Part shown: piece by piece, positions 51,701 to 61,036 of the stretch
How the letters are laid out: each line of letters opens with the position of its first letter
Position numbering within the stretch: the first letter of the stretch is position 1
Assembly (NCBI GenBank): GCA_002633005.1
Contig: NMRA01000503.1
Span: 62,001 to 126,000 of the forward strand
Source: Phoronis australis
Lineage: Eukaryota > Phoronida > Phoronidae
Direction of reading: 5' to 3'
DNA: 64,000 bases
Made by a program: the position numbers and the translations under genes
Notes under the pieces: generated by a model
What the model saw: the letters and a program-made list of their open reading frames with translations, nothing else
Databases searched by the model: none
What the model was told of the DNA's origin: nothing

Positions 51701-54388
51701 TTTTGGCTGAAAAGGGTGAGATTTTACCGTCATAACAGAGAAATATTTTGATCGTTTTGGCTGAGAAATCGGATAAAATGAAATTCCACTTTTTCACTAC
51801 ATCATGTACTAAACCAGGTAAAGAGTGAAGAAATGCTGCAACAGACTGATGTCCAGCATACCTGAGGGTATTGTCACTAGCGAGTACAACCAGATGGGAG
51901 TCAGAGGCACTGCCGGGGTGCCACCTTGCTTCAAGTACTACTAGTCTGCCATATGAAGCGAACAGGTGCTCATCAATGGAAAAGGTCCTGGAAACATAGC
52001 ATAGTGAATAAAGGAGACAAACATTAATCAGGGTGATATGTGTCTCCACCTATCATTTCTGAAAATCAATAGTACCTGCAGCTATAAACGTCACAAATGC
52101 ATTGACTATACTGCATATGCACATTTAGGCCCGTGCACCTAGTATATTTAAAATAATTTGTATCTTTAACTATTTTTTCTCATTTTTCACCGATAAGAAA
52201 TTGGATCTAAGTTTCATTTATAGACAGGTGGGTCATGTGTACTTGTGCATTTTATTTTGTGTCATCTTAATTCCTGACTAATACATTTCCATTAATTATT
52301 TCATGAATATACTTCATGAACATGCTATTAAACTTGCACTCTATCTTCATTCAAATGTTTCACATAATATGAACAGGAAGTACACCTGCTTAAATTCGGA
52401 TACTGGCAAGTGAACAGTAGACTGGACCATCCCATAATATCAAAGGTTCAAATACTGAATCGGATGATTAATAACGGGTCTATAACTAAGCTTCCATTCC
52501 ACTGTTTGGCCGTCATTTCAATAAAAAAACGTCATCACATGCTTTGCTACTAACAACGAAACAATATTGAAATATAGTTATCTAAATTGCAAGTGCATGT
52601 TTCTGTCGACGTGCAACTTACTTGCAAGTAATCCTGGATTTGCCGCCTTCAAACGCTGCATGTGGTCCCCATTTTCTGGGGATGAGCATCACACTTATTC
52701 CACGTGGACCAATCAGAGCCAAAAACTGTCCAGTTAAACTTAGTCGAAGATTTGTCACCTCAAACGCAGGGGGATCACTACATACAAAAGTCTAAAAAAG
52801 AACAATTGTACAACTTTATTGATACTGTCAAATTGGTGTTAATACCCTTTCGACATTCACTGACTTCCTGGTAATAATCCCTTTTGGTGCTCTCTGACTT
52901 TGGGAAACATGATTGTTAAGATCAGAGACCGGACAAGTGACAATTAATGCCAGCATTTCCCAGCCAGCTCGTTGGTCAAGTCCAATAACAATTCTTGAAG
53001 TCGCTTCTTCTTCAGTTATTGTGCTACGTAACATGGATATTATTACCTCACACAGTGTGTTGTATGTACATAGAGAATAGATGACTATGTACAATGAGGT
53101 GATATTGGTGGATGATGAGTGTTCAAAGATTAAATAAATGAAGTTCAGTTTAGTAGCTAGAGATCATGACCTGAATGACAGATGAGGCCACCACAGCTCC
53201 AAACGATAATGCGTTCCACATTTCTGACATTGACAGGAACAAACTGTGCTAGCAGAAGTCTACTCTGAATGGATGGTAATAAATTCTGGGTGTCTGCATC
53301 TAGAAATTTTTCGGAACTGCCACAGTTAATCAGTTAACAGAAGTGGACAAACTGTCTCTTCAAATGCCCACTGAATTTAAAATCCAGTAAAATGTATACA
53401 TGACATTGAATTAACATATAAGGGACAACAACTTGCAGTTATGAATACATAGTTGTTGACAAATGGGATATCTGGATCTGGGATTCTGGCAGGGGCAATG
53501 AACAAACTGCATATTATGTCAGCACATAGTTACAACCTTGGCATCATTTTCTAGTTAACCGCTCATCCAATTTTTCTGATTTTTGCACCATTTGATTTCT
53601 CACACCAAGGGCTTTTCAAAAATGTATGACACATGGGTATACTGGGGNTTTGATACGTGTTTCTCCCGAGAGGTTAGTACCTAACGTGAAGACGAGCACT
53701 CCAAATTGGAACGCTAAGTCCCGCGTGGTTGCGCTGCACGCGAAACAAGATGGCGGACGAACTTTGGAGCCTGACGAAAATAGGTAACCGGACTATATTA
53801 TAAAAAATTTAAAAAAACCGTTGTTCTCCCTACTAAGGTGTCCCTCGATACGCAAAAGGTATTTATAACAACCGAACGTGACTTTCATGCTTTAGCCAGT
53901 GTGTATGGAGCGCCTATAGGAGCTGCATCGCCTCTGGTCGGGCCAACAGAGGCGATGGTCATTGCCTAGATGTTTTGCTGCCTGATACTGATAGTCTACC
54001 TACTGAGTACTGTGCTGTCCTAACAGCAGGTTCTCCATGCTTGGAGGACTTAGTTAGCTGACAGATAATTCACGTTGACAAATTTGTCGAGCAACAGCCA
54101 TCATACGTGGGATCTTCTGTCTTTTGACTGGAATCTACAATACTATACCTGATATGAAGATGACGTTGCCGACGACCGTCTGTCAGTTTCGGTTTCCACA
54201 GCAAGATTTTTTAGATTTTTAGTCATAATGCAAGCTTGTTTGGAACACCATACAAATATTTCGCCATTGTGTGTAGCTATGATGTTTTTGGACTCGGAAT
54301 TTTTTCCTTTAATACTATCTCCTTTCCGTATTTTATCAAAAAGTTCGATGTCGTTCAAACAATCGCGCCAGTTCATGGAAGCCGCCAT
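37836..54388 (-). CDS. NUP88: Nucleoporin 88 (15 coding exons, 719 aa)
   Basis: Coding exons in transcript order (complement): 54149-54388, 52622-52791, 51862-51987, 49926-50180, 49281-49467, 48262-48421, 45437-45535, 44779-44863, 43920-44024, 42635-42781, 41354-41476, 40739-40885, 39655-39781, 38580-38698, 37836-37905. Total 2160 nt including TGA; human NUP88 is 741 aa. NUP88 sits on the cytoplasmic face of the nuclear pore with NUP214 and NUP62 and takes part in nuclear export. Family blocks seen: PPAFEVTNLRLSLTGQFLAL, WGPHAAFEGGKS, FDFGP, YPAADDNYGTDAC, LYHCVVL, RYHCSHTAGIHTVALPWI, VEHLICTKPL, RIRKILQRSTSNP, FRQEYIEKQNLAQEEIERR, LAEKYEE, VLSNAERNMQKEL and LVKQV near the C-terminus. All phases match. 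The start is GCGGCTTCC-type MAAS in AGATGGCGG context. The N gap lies in intron 6 only. Very confident. Confidence 0.96.
38151..38356. mobile_element. PIF/Harbinger-type MITE, copy 2 (206 bp)
   Basis: Begins GGGCCCGTTCCAACAAAACT and ends GACTGAACGGGCCC, with the 3-bp duplication CAG (38148-38150 and 38357-38359). Same family and orientation as the copy at 14127. Lies in the last intron of NUP88, between exons 15 and 14. Confidence 0.75.
39766..39984. repeat. 55-bp tandem repeat (4 copies) spanning NUP88 exon 13 acceptor
   Basis: Copies start at 39766, 39821, 39876 and 39931, exactly 55 bases apart, each beginning GAGTAC/GAATAC and ending TAGTCCAATACAA. The first 16 bases of copy 1 are the 5' end of NUP88 exon 13 on the minus strand and the rest is the intron end, so each copy carries a version of the exon 13 3' splice site. 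On the minus strand copies 1-3 keep AG before GCTATAC; copy 4 has AT instead. Confidence 0.9.
43292..43507. mobile_element. MITE with long terminal inverted repeats (216 bp)
   Basis: Left arm CTAGACTTTTTGTTTTCAAG continuing through CTTGATACTGGTTCG to about 43345; the right arm is its reverse complement with few mismatches, ending AAAAAGTCTAG. Arms are about 55 bases around a central stretch of about 100. No clear target duplication. Lies in the NUP88 intron between exons 10 and 9. Confidence 0.7.
43920..54388 (-). CDS. NUP88: NUP88 exons 1-9: N-terminal beta-propeller part
   Basis: Residues 1 to about 475, the part that in known NUP88 proteins folds as a beta-propeller and binds NUP98. Exon 1 ends ...SSYQ and exon 2 begins TFVCSDPPAF, which together match the human SQYQ..C..PP.FE block, so no exon is missing between them even though intron 1 contains other ORFs. 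Exon 7 (45437-45535) completes an Asp split by the intron that holds the assembly gap (GCA G|AT), proving the gap costs no coding bases. Exon 9 contains GLCIVSDSLLGNTLLCLTE, parallel to the human GFWIVPDILG segment. Confidence 0.94.
45068..45148 (-). repeat. tRNA-like (Leu/Ser-type long variable arm) SINE head or tRNA relic
   Basis: On the minus strand: A-box TGGCTCAGTGG, a CTCCCGTTTGGGAG hairpin in the variable-arm position, and B-box GTTTGAATCC, ending TAGGTTTACCAGCAGA. The acceptor stem does not pair well, so a SINE head or decayed tRNA is favoured over an active gene. Lies in the NUP88 intron between exons 8 and 7. Confidence 0.5.
46275..47097. other. Assembly gap (823 N)
   Basis: Run of Ns inside the NUP88 intron between exons 7 and 6. 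Long reading frames across it are artefacts. The right edge is followed by a GGACGGACGGATGG-type simple repeat, a likely reason for the gap. Confidence 0.99.
47859..47932 (+). repeat. tRNA-derived SINE head
   Basis: Contains an A-box-like TGGGTTGAGTG (47868-47878) and a B-box GGTTTGAACCC spaced as in a tRNA gene, within GACACAGTGGGTTGAG ... CCCCACTGGGCCCC. Continues into an unrelated tail, so it is read as a SINE or tRNA-like relic rather than a functional tRNA. Lies in the NUP88 intron holding the assembly gap. Confidence 0.55.
50304..50895 (+). mobile_element. Solo LTR of an LTR retrotransposon (592 bp)
   Basis: Starts TGATGTAAC and ends GTGACATCA, so the ends are inverted (TGATGT/ACATCA). 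It is flanked by the 4-bp duplication ATGA (50300-50303 and 50896-50899). Internal promoter-like CTATAAATAC (about 50488) and a poly(A) signal AATAAA (50786-50791) are in the expected order for an LTR. No internal region, primer-binding site or second LTR is seen. Located in the NUP88 intron between exons 4 and 3. Confidence 0.75.
51570..51660. repeat. 28-bp tandem repeat (about 3.2 copies)
   Basis: GAAAAAGTGTGGCCATTCAC and variants start at 51570, 51598, 51626 and 51654 (partial). Lies in the NUP88 intron just past exon 3. Confidence 0.85.
52828..53338 (-). other. Two coding-like minus-strand segments in NUP88 intron 1
   Basis: 53171-53338 reads through about 48 codons between an AG and a GT (part: RLLLAQFVPVNVRNVERIIV), and 52828-53036 reads 68 codons (part: TSRIVIGLDQRAGWEMLAL) to TGA. 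Neither belongs in NUP88, since exons 1 and 2 join in phase without them. They could be a relic of a gene or retroelement, or an alternative exon; family unknown. Confidence 0.2.
53751..53792 (+). CDS. Possible first coding exon of an unidentified plus-strand gene
   Basis: ATG in the context AACAAGATGGCGG opens MADELWSLTKI; GT of GTAACC follows either after 'ATA' or after the next G. The surroundings are locally CpG-rich. It lies inside NUP88 intron 1 on the opposite strand, about 350-640 bases from NUP88 exon 1. No following exon could be recognised and the frame stops soon after the donor. The AAGATGGCGG block is also a YY1-type motif, so it could instead be a promoter element. An N at 53648 shows the assembly is imperfect here. 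Confidence 0.25.
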
Positions 54389-57300
54389 CTTGTTTAGTCG
54401 GACTCTTCATTCAGCGCCCCTACCGACGAACCACCGGTACTGTGAGATTAACACAGGTGCTCAAGACGTAACATCGCAAATTTAAATCCACTCTTCTAAT
54501 ATGCTACTACATTATACAATATTATATTACATATAACAGTAGTGGAGTTAGTATAAAGATGTATTATTGTATTTCGAGCACCTTTCCTGAGCAGAGATGT
54601 ATTCCCGTGTCCACAGTCACCATGGAGTAGGCCAAGCGCTGTAAGACCATCCATTGCCCAATTTTTGCCCATTAGCCCTAGGGTGCATTTCCGACAAAAA
54701 TTCTATGATGGGCCAGTAAAAAACACTTAACGGTGATATTATATTTTTGTTATATTACCTATGAATTTTATTTACTTCAAGCTATATATGAGTGGGTCGA
54801 ACCGTGCACCTACGGTCAAAGTGAGATTTCTTGCTTAGAGCGCCGGGCAGTTTTCCCATTTGCTGTTCAAGCTCTGCACTTGAGAACAATTTCTATACAA
54901 GTCGACCTATACTTAAAGCCCATGCCTAGGCCTACTGCGGTTCTACTCTTGGGATGAAAGAAATTTAATTCTTTTAAAACTTGGTGAAAGACCTGTGAGC
55001 GCCGGTATAACAAAACTTTATGAACAACTTGGGATACTAATTGCCACACCCAATTAGCATACGACACACACACGGGCGCACGCACACGCACACACATGCA
55101 CGCACACACACACACTCATACACACAGACACAGACTGAATAAGAAATTTAAAAACGAGGGTTGCACACTTCGAGGTTTTTATATATTTTACAGGAAAATT
55201 GTCTTTTTGTGTTTTAAGTTCGTAATCTCATATTCTACAGTCGCAGTGTGCAAATAAAGTTTGAGGGACGCCAATTCAAAAATAGGCTTGCATCTCCTCC
55301 ATTTTAGTAAAAAATTCATCAAATTGAATTCTCTAAACAATTCAATGTATTCAAAACTTCTTTCAGTATAATACCGATTGGTTTTAAATAAAGGCTATTT
55401 CACACAAAATTGTTAGTCCAAGTTTTTAATATCTGGCGATAAACCAACACAAGGATAGCCGAAGATGAATAACGTTGAGCTTCACGAATTGAATTTTTAG
55501 ACAAATTAAGAGAGAGCATCCTTTCAAATTTCAGACTCGGTGGAATAATCTTATCGCCAGTAACACTTTAATCACAAACTGGGACGAAGTTCAACAAGAA
55601 ATGGACAACGCAGAATTACCCTAAAAAATTTAAGATTACATATACACTTGTAGATTTCAGTATAAATATGTAAATGAATTATAGCTTTATATCGTATGTG
55701 TGGACGTTTTGGAACTTCTTGGCCATATACAAAATGTTGGAAATCCGTTTACCCGTCTAACGTCACATTCAGTGTTTGTACATGAAGTAATCAAATTTGT
55801 TGTTATTTACTTTTAAGGGTTCGTAAAAGGACAATAACTGGCATATTAAACGATCCCCCTCTTAGTAAATGTATACTGTTACATAAGTTTTGCGTTGATT
55901 CATTGGAAGCGTTTCCCCCGGCTGCCTCGTCTAATATTCGCACTATAGACCAGGTAGCATCTGCCGTCCTGTGTCAACAGACGACACTGTCGTCAAGTGT
56001 CAGCAGACAATATTGGCGTGTGTCCATACAACACTACCGTGAGTTCAACCGTTTTTTCATGAAAGGAGATCCGCTAGCAAATTATTTTGTGTACATTCTC
56101 ACAAAGATAAACATTTTGAACAAGCAAATATAAAAAATGCAAATAAAATAACAATTTAACATCCCCGACATGATATTTCTGTCTCAGCCAATCAATCAGT
56201 GCATGTTTTGATTATCTTCTTACCTACAAAACTTTTGTGGCTATATCATCACTGACAAGTTTCCGAAAGAAATTTTGTCGCTTTTCGCTGTAAGAACGGA
56301 GGATTCGTTGTGATTTCAAAATGGTCTCATTTAAGTTTAATTTACAATCAACTCTTCAACAACTGACGCCTGTACAACTTTGAATAGTTGGTTTTGACAA
56401 ATCCTTGCTATTTTCTATGTCGCCTCTGTCCACATGGACAGTTGAGCTAGATTAGCATCACTATGTTCTTGCACGCAACACTGAGGAAACACGTGGACAG
56501 TATCAACTTCCGTGAGTGTAGGAGACATCCATAGTGCTCTATGCGGGCAGCTTAATTTTTTTACAGAAACACGGTTTCATTCTTTTTATATTTAACACAT
56601 TTCATCTCAGTCTCTGTCACTCTGTGTTCAAATGTGACAGACATTGAAGCCTGAGAAATCTAGCGAATGAAATGGTGAGACGTGCCGTGAATGGCGAACG
56701 TTCCTTTCCATCAGTAGGCTGTATAAGCCTATCCGAGGCCGGGGGCCTGCCAGCACTAAACTATTTGCAGTTTCGGATCCAGGATTTTGAGTTGGAGGGG
56801 GGGGGCAAGGCACAGGAATAACCAGAATNTTTTTTGACATTTCAAAGCAACAGAACGTCTGCTGTTTCCACACTGAAAACAAGAGATGAACGTTTAAAAT
56901 TGTTTGTAAAATGTCAATAAACAGCGCTCAACATGCAGTCTTTGATGGTGTTTAAAAACATAATGACGATCAAAGCAACTTAAGCGATTTTCACCCGAGT
57001 GAAATAAACTGATCGGATTTCCTGAAGATAAGCATGTTATTGGGAGGATTGTGCCGCTAAAAAGTCATTTTACCTGAGATAGGCGTACCCCGTACAGAGA
57101 GTGTCAATTACATTCTGATCCACTTGCTTGCATAAGGAAATTGTGGACATATATTCGTATAAAAGTGAATCGCACCTATTTGTATTGCGGTTGTACACTA
57201 ATTACATGCATAAATGTGAACTAGTTATGGAAGGTGAGCACATAAAAAGTGTGTTTGTCTACTTTTTCGACCTGAATTGCTAGTACAAACATGGTTGACT

Positions 57301-59742
57301 CGGTAACTTGGAGAAACCTCATTGTGAATAAGCGTATATCAAAGGTTGGTTTATCGTGCACATAATTATGTGATTATAGCCTTTACTTTGCAAATGAGCT
57401 TAAACCCCGTATGACGTACTCTCGTGGGTGCCAGAAATCACACCTTCGTCAACATGGTCGGAGTACAATTTTCATTCTTTGTTCATCAAAGCCAAACCGG
57501 TTGCAGATCTCCTGTTGTATAAACCAATCAAACCTTTAGGCTAGCATTTCCAAATATTCAAGTACCGAGTACATATTAAAACAACATGTATCGTAACTTT
57601 CGGACAGATTCACAGAGAGCTCAATGATCCACGAAAAACACACCTTGGGAGGAATACGATCTTTAAAATGCGACCCTGAGATGGAGTTTGTGGCTGCTTG
57701 GGGGGAAGGGGGATTTCGAGTAAAATTAAATTTAACACAAATAGGTTTTAACTGTTTTGAATCGGCCATGATAAGAGATGCTCTTTTCCACTCATGACTT
57801 TGCTTATTTATTTCCATTAACAAATTAAGGGAAATTGCTTGCACGTTCCATTAACAAATTAAGGGAAACTGCTTGTATGTTTTCAGCGGGAAAAGTAGAC
57901 AAAACCCCTCATGGACTGACTATATTCTGCATTTCGCGAAAAATAACACAAGAAGACTTCATAACGTCGCGTTAGTAAGCAATTTTCGTGATGAACGTTC
58001 AAACTAGAGTGTCATTACTTTTGGGACACCCGAGTATATATATAGGTATGCAAGTGGATGTGCATCCACATTTACGACCCACGGTTATTCCAAAATATCA
58101 GATATATGCCCCGTAAAGATAATCTTTTGCTTTATTTTAGTTAAAAACTTCATAACAACGTATTTTAACGCAAGTTAGAATAATGGATGTACCACTGTAT
58201 GGTCAGCGTAGGTCATGCTTGCGTCATACATCCACAACTCTTTCTTGCACCATATACCCCGCATACAGGTTTAACATATATCGTGAAGGCGGGACAGGTG
58301 TCCTACTATAATGCGGGATTATGATTGATCAAGATCTTAGGCTGCCCGTAAGTACTGCAAACATAATGGTTAGGCGTATACTTCCAAAAGGTAAAAAAGT
58401 AGACCAAAGACAATGGCTAGGACCTTTTGCATGGGCTTTACTCATTTTATTATAACTAAGGAGTTTACCAGTTCGAAAATACGAACTACAGCTATCAGTA
58501 TCCGATTTTAAAATAGACGAAAAATGCTGAAAGATAGATAGTAAAATTGTCAATGACACGTCATCCTCCAAACTGCGCACTGGCAGACTCGAGCCCTTGT
58601 AAACACGGTGGCAGTCAGCCATGCAAACACGCGCACCACGTACACGGCCTGAAACCCCACGGGGCCCCAGTGTGAGCTACTCACATAACTAGAAGGTGCA
58701 TACGCCGGACGGCGCGGTTGACGGTGTTTTCATAAGAGCCCTTCCGAATCGATCTTAGTTCGTTTGAATTCGTGACCAAATGACATTTTTGACCGCCTAT
58801 GCACGTAACGCGGTTTCGCGTTCAGAGGGCATGAGTTTAAGGTGATGTTTTTACAAATTTCATTTAATTAGAGAGACAAAAATGAATTGCCAAAATCACT
58901 CTTTATTGGACACAAAAGTAATGTAAGGAACTCCCACCCCGCAATATGGCCAGGGAGACAAAGCATCACTGACCTGGAAGGTTCATTTTTAAGTTAGAGT
59001 TCAATTTTGGTAAAGCTCACTTTATTGAGGTAATGAGGTTTTGAAATGAGGCTTGGGTGTCCCTGGTTTATTGTCTTAGAGTCTTTTTCAAAATTCCTTG
59101 TTGGAGGCATGGAACCCACGTCTAGTGGCCGCTGCCCCCGGGATAACTTTTCACTGAGAAGGGAGCATATATTTTGTTAAAAAGTTTGTTGGGTTAAAAG
59201 ATTATAGTCTATATTTTTTACCAAATTAAATTCAGCAGTTAGGCACCCTGTTATCACAAAACTAGAAGTTATGTTATGAGATGTTTTCTTCTCCGGCTGA
59301 AGCTAGTGAGGGACGGGTGACTTTTTCATTATTTCCCCGCGGCTGGGTACTAAGTTTTGAAAAAGATTGATATTATATTTATCATGCTGGGTGTCTGAAA
59401 GGGATGGTGTACTAATTTCCCCTCTGAACACCCTTGTCAAAAATAGTGGAGTAACTCCCCCGGGTTAACTCCATTCACTGTGTCAATTTGCGTTTTTAAA
59501 ATAAAAACTCGAAAGCAGACAGCAACAACTCTCGATCAACCAAAACGTACGTCACATTTATCTAATTTCCATGGATAGTCTACAATAATGAGGTTAAAGG
59601 GTTTCAAGTGGAATGTTTTACGATTTAAAAGACAAGAGCCGCGCCATAATACTTATGCATATTTATGCTTGAGGGTTCGAGACTACATTCGATTCTATTG
59701 TGTCATGTGACCGATCGATTTCCAGCAAAACAGGGCCACGAA
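54389..59742. other. Region upstream of NUP88
   Basis: NUP88 promoter expected just right of 54388. Contains a CA microsatellite and short ORFs (for example 55903-56133) without recognisable domains or coding signature. An N lies at 56829 beside a G-rich run. Confidence 0.45.
55060..55134. repeat. CA-rich microsatellite
   Basis: Imperfect (CA)n with interspersed GCAC units. Upstream of NUP88. Confidence 0.85.
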
Positions 59743-59805
59743 GATGGCTGGCGAGCTTCAGTCGATGAGCCAGTATTGGAAATCCTTTGATTTACTGGCG
59801 TTACA
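59743..59805 (+). CDS. Possible first coding exon of an unidentified gene (21 residues)
   Basis: ATGG after CACGAAG opens MAGELQSMSQYWKSFDLLAL plus Q and ends at a perfect donor (CAA|GTAAGT), phase 0. An E-box-like TCATGTGACC lies about 40 bases upstream, consistent with a promoter. I do not recognise the protein. A second open segment with good splice signals (60956-61036, CTACAG ... GTGAGT) exists downstream, but its open frame does not fit phase 0, so the two cannot be joined directly. The remaining exons may lie beyond the window. Confidence 0.4.
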
Positions 59806-60955
59806 AGTAAGTCGAATTTCAATTCGTTGTTAAAGTTATTCAAGTTTTATCACGTATCTAAATTTGTGAAATTTGTCATATTCCGTGCATTCCAGATCGA
59901 GATTTATTTGTTCTAATAGGCGTCGATCAATTGATAGGGTATTAGAAAAAATCAATATGGCGATTTTAGAACTGTCTATTAGACATGAACAAACGACTGA
60001 AAACGCTGTTATCTGTCTGTAAGGAAATGATAGTAGTCGAATGCCATCCTAGTATGATTTACACACCAACCAACTGTTGCAACCATTGCATTGAAAACTT
60101 TGGAAACTTTTTGTTGCGCTAATACGAACTTGGCCTGATTGAGATGACATTGGGCCGGCCTAGCACAGCTTGTGCGGCTGATTTGATGGCTCAGGGAATG
60201 ACTCATTCTTCATTGGTTGGGTTTGCTGAGTTCAACTATCATGTTACACAGTTAGGAATACTTTGCCCTTTGTTTATGGTCTTCTGCAACAACAGTTTTG
60301 CTGTTTTGTGATGTTCATTTCGTCATTGACTTAATAGGATGTTGAAGTCAGAGGAATGGGAATTCATGTAAATCTGTGTCAAAAATATAATTATTTTTAT
60401 TCCTCGCTAGCAATTAAGATCTAAGTTTGTGGCTACATAAATATTTTTTTCTTTTTATCATGTACATACCAGTAAAAGATGAGACTACAATGAATAATTT
60501 AAAGATTTAGTAGACAATCAGTGATAACATTTTTATGCGTTCAGCAATTAAAGGGGTTAACATGCAACTTTCAGTGCCCGTTAATCCAAAAAATCCAGAA
60601 ACACTCGACTTGACTTTTCAGTTATTATCAAACAGTTAAAGTGAATGCGATATCATTTCCAATTACGTTATGGATGGTACCTAAAAGGTAGTCTCAAAGC
60701 CTACTAATTGCATTGTTGACTATGCCGTAATTCATCAGTTTTCCTTTTGTTAGCCATTCAGTCCCTTTCCTTTTTTATTGTCCTCCGTCGATTTCTCATT
60801 TTTCTGGCAACTTTGATAGTTTGCACGAAAAATAAGAGAAAACTTTATGAAAGTTTAAAGTTCAAGTAGATCTATCTAAAGAATGATTTCTGGCATTTCC
60901 AATCAGGGTACATATATGGATGTAAAATTTGGTTTCCACTTTGCTACAGCTGTCG

Positions 60956-61036
60956 AGCTGCCAATATGGGGATTCTTGGTTCATCACTAAATGATGTAGA
61001 TTTTAGGGCAATTGCGTTCTCCGAGAGAATTGCAGT
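60956..61036 (+). other. Exon-like open segment downstream of the 59743 exon
   Basis: Bounded by a polypyrimidine tract plus CTACAG and by GTGAGT. One frame is open (CRAANMGILGSSLNDVDF is part of it), but it needs an incoming phase that the upstream candidate exon does not provide. It may be an exon of the same gene after a missed exon, or chance. Confidence 0.2.

Noticed and set aside
54866-55115. Cysteine/valine-rich ORF at the CA microsatellite
   Set aside because: Low-complexity translation of (CA)n.
55060-55134. CRISPR-like or other regularly spaced array
   Set aside because: Simple dinucleotide repeat; no spacer structure anywhere in the window, and the genome is animal.
58329-58622. 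97-codon minus-strand ORF
   Set aside because: No recognisable domain, no splice or promoter context; length is within chance for AT-rich DNA.
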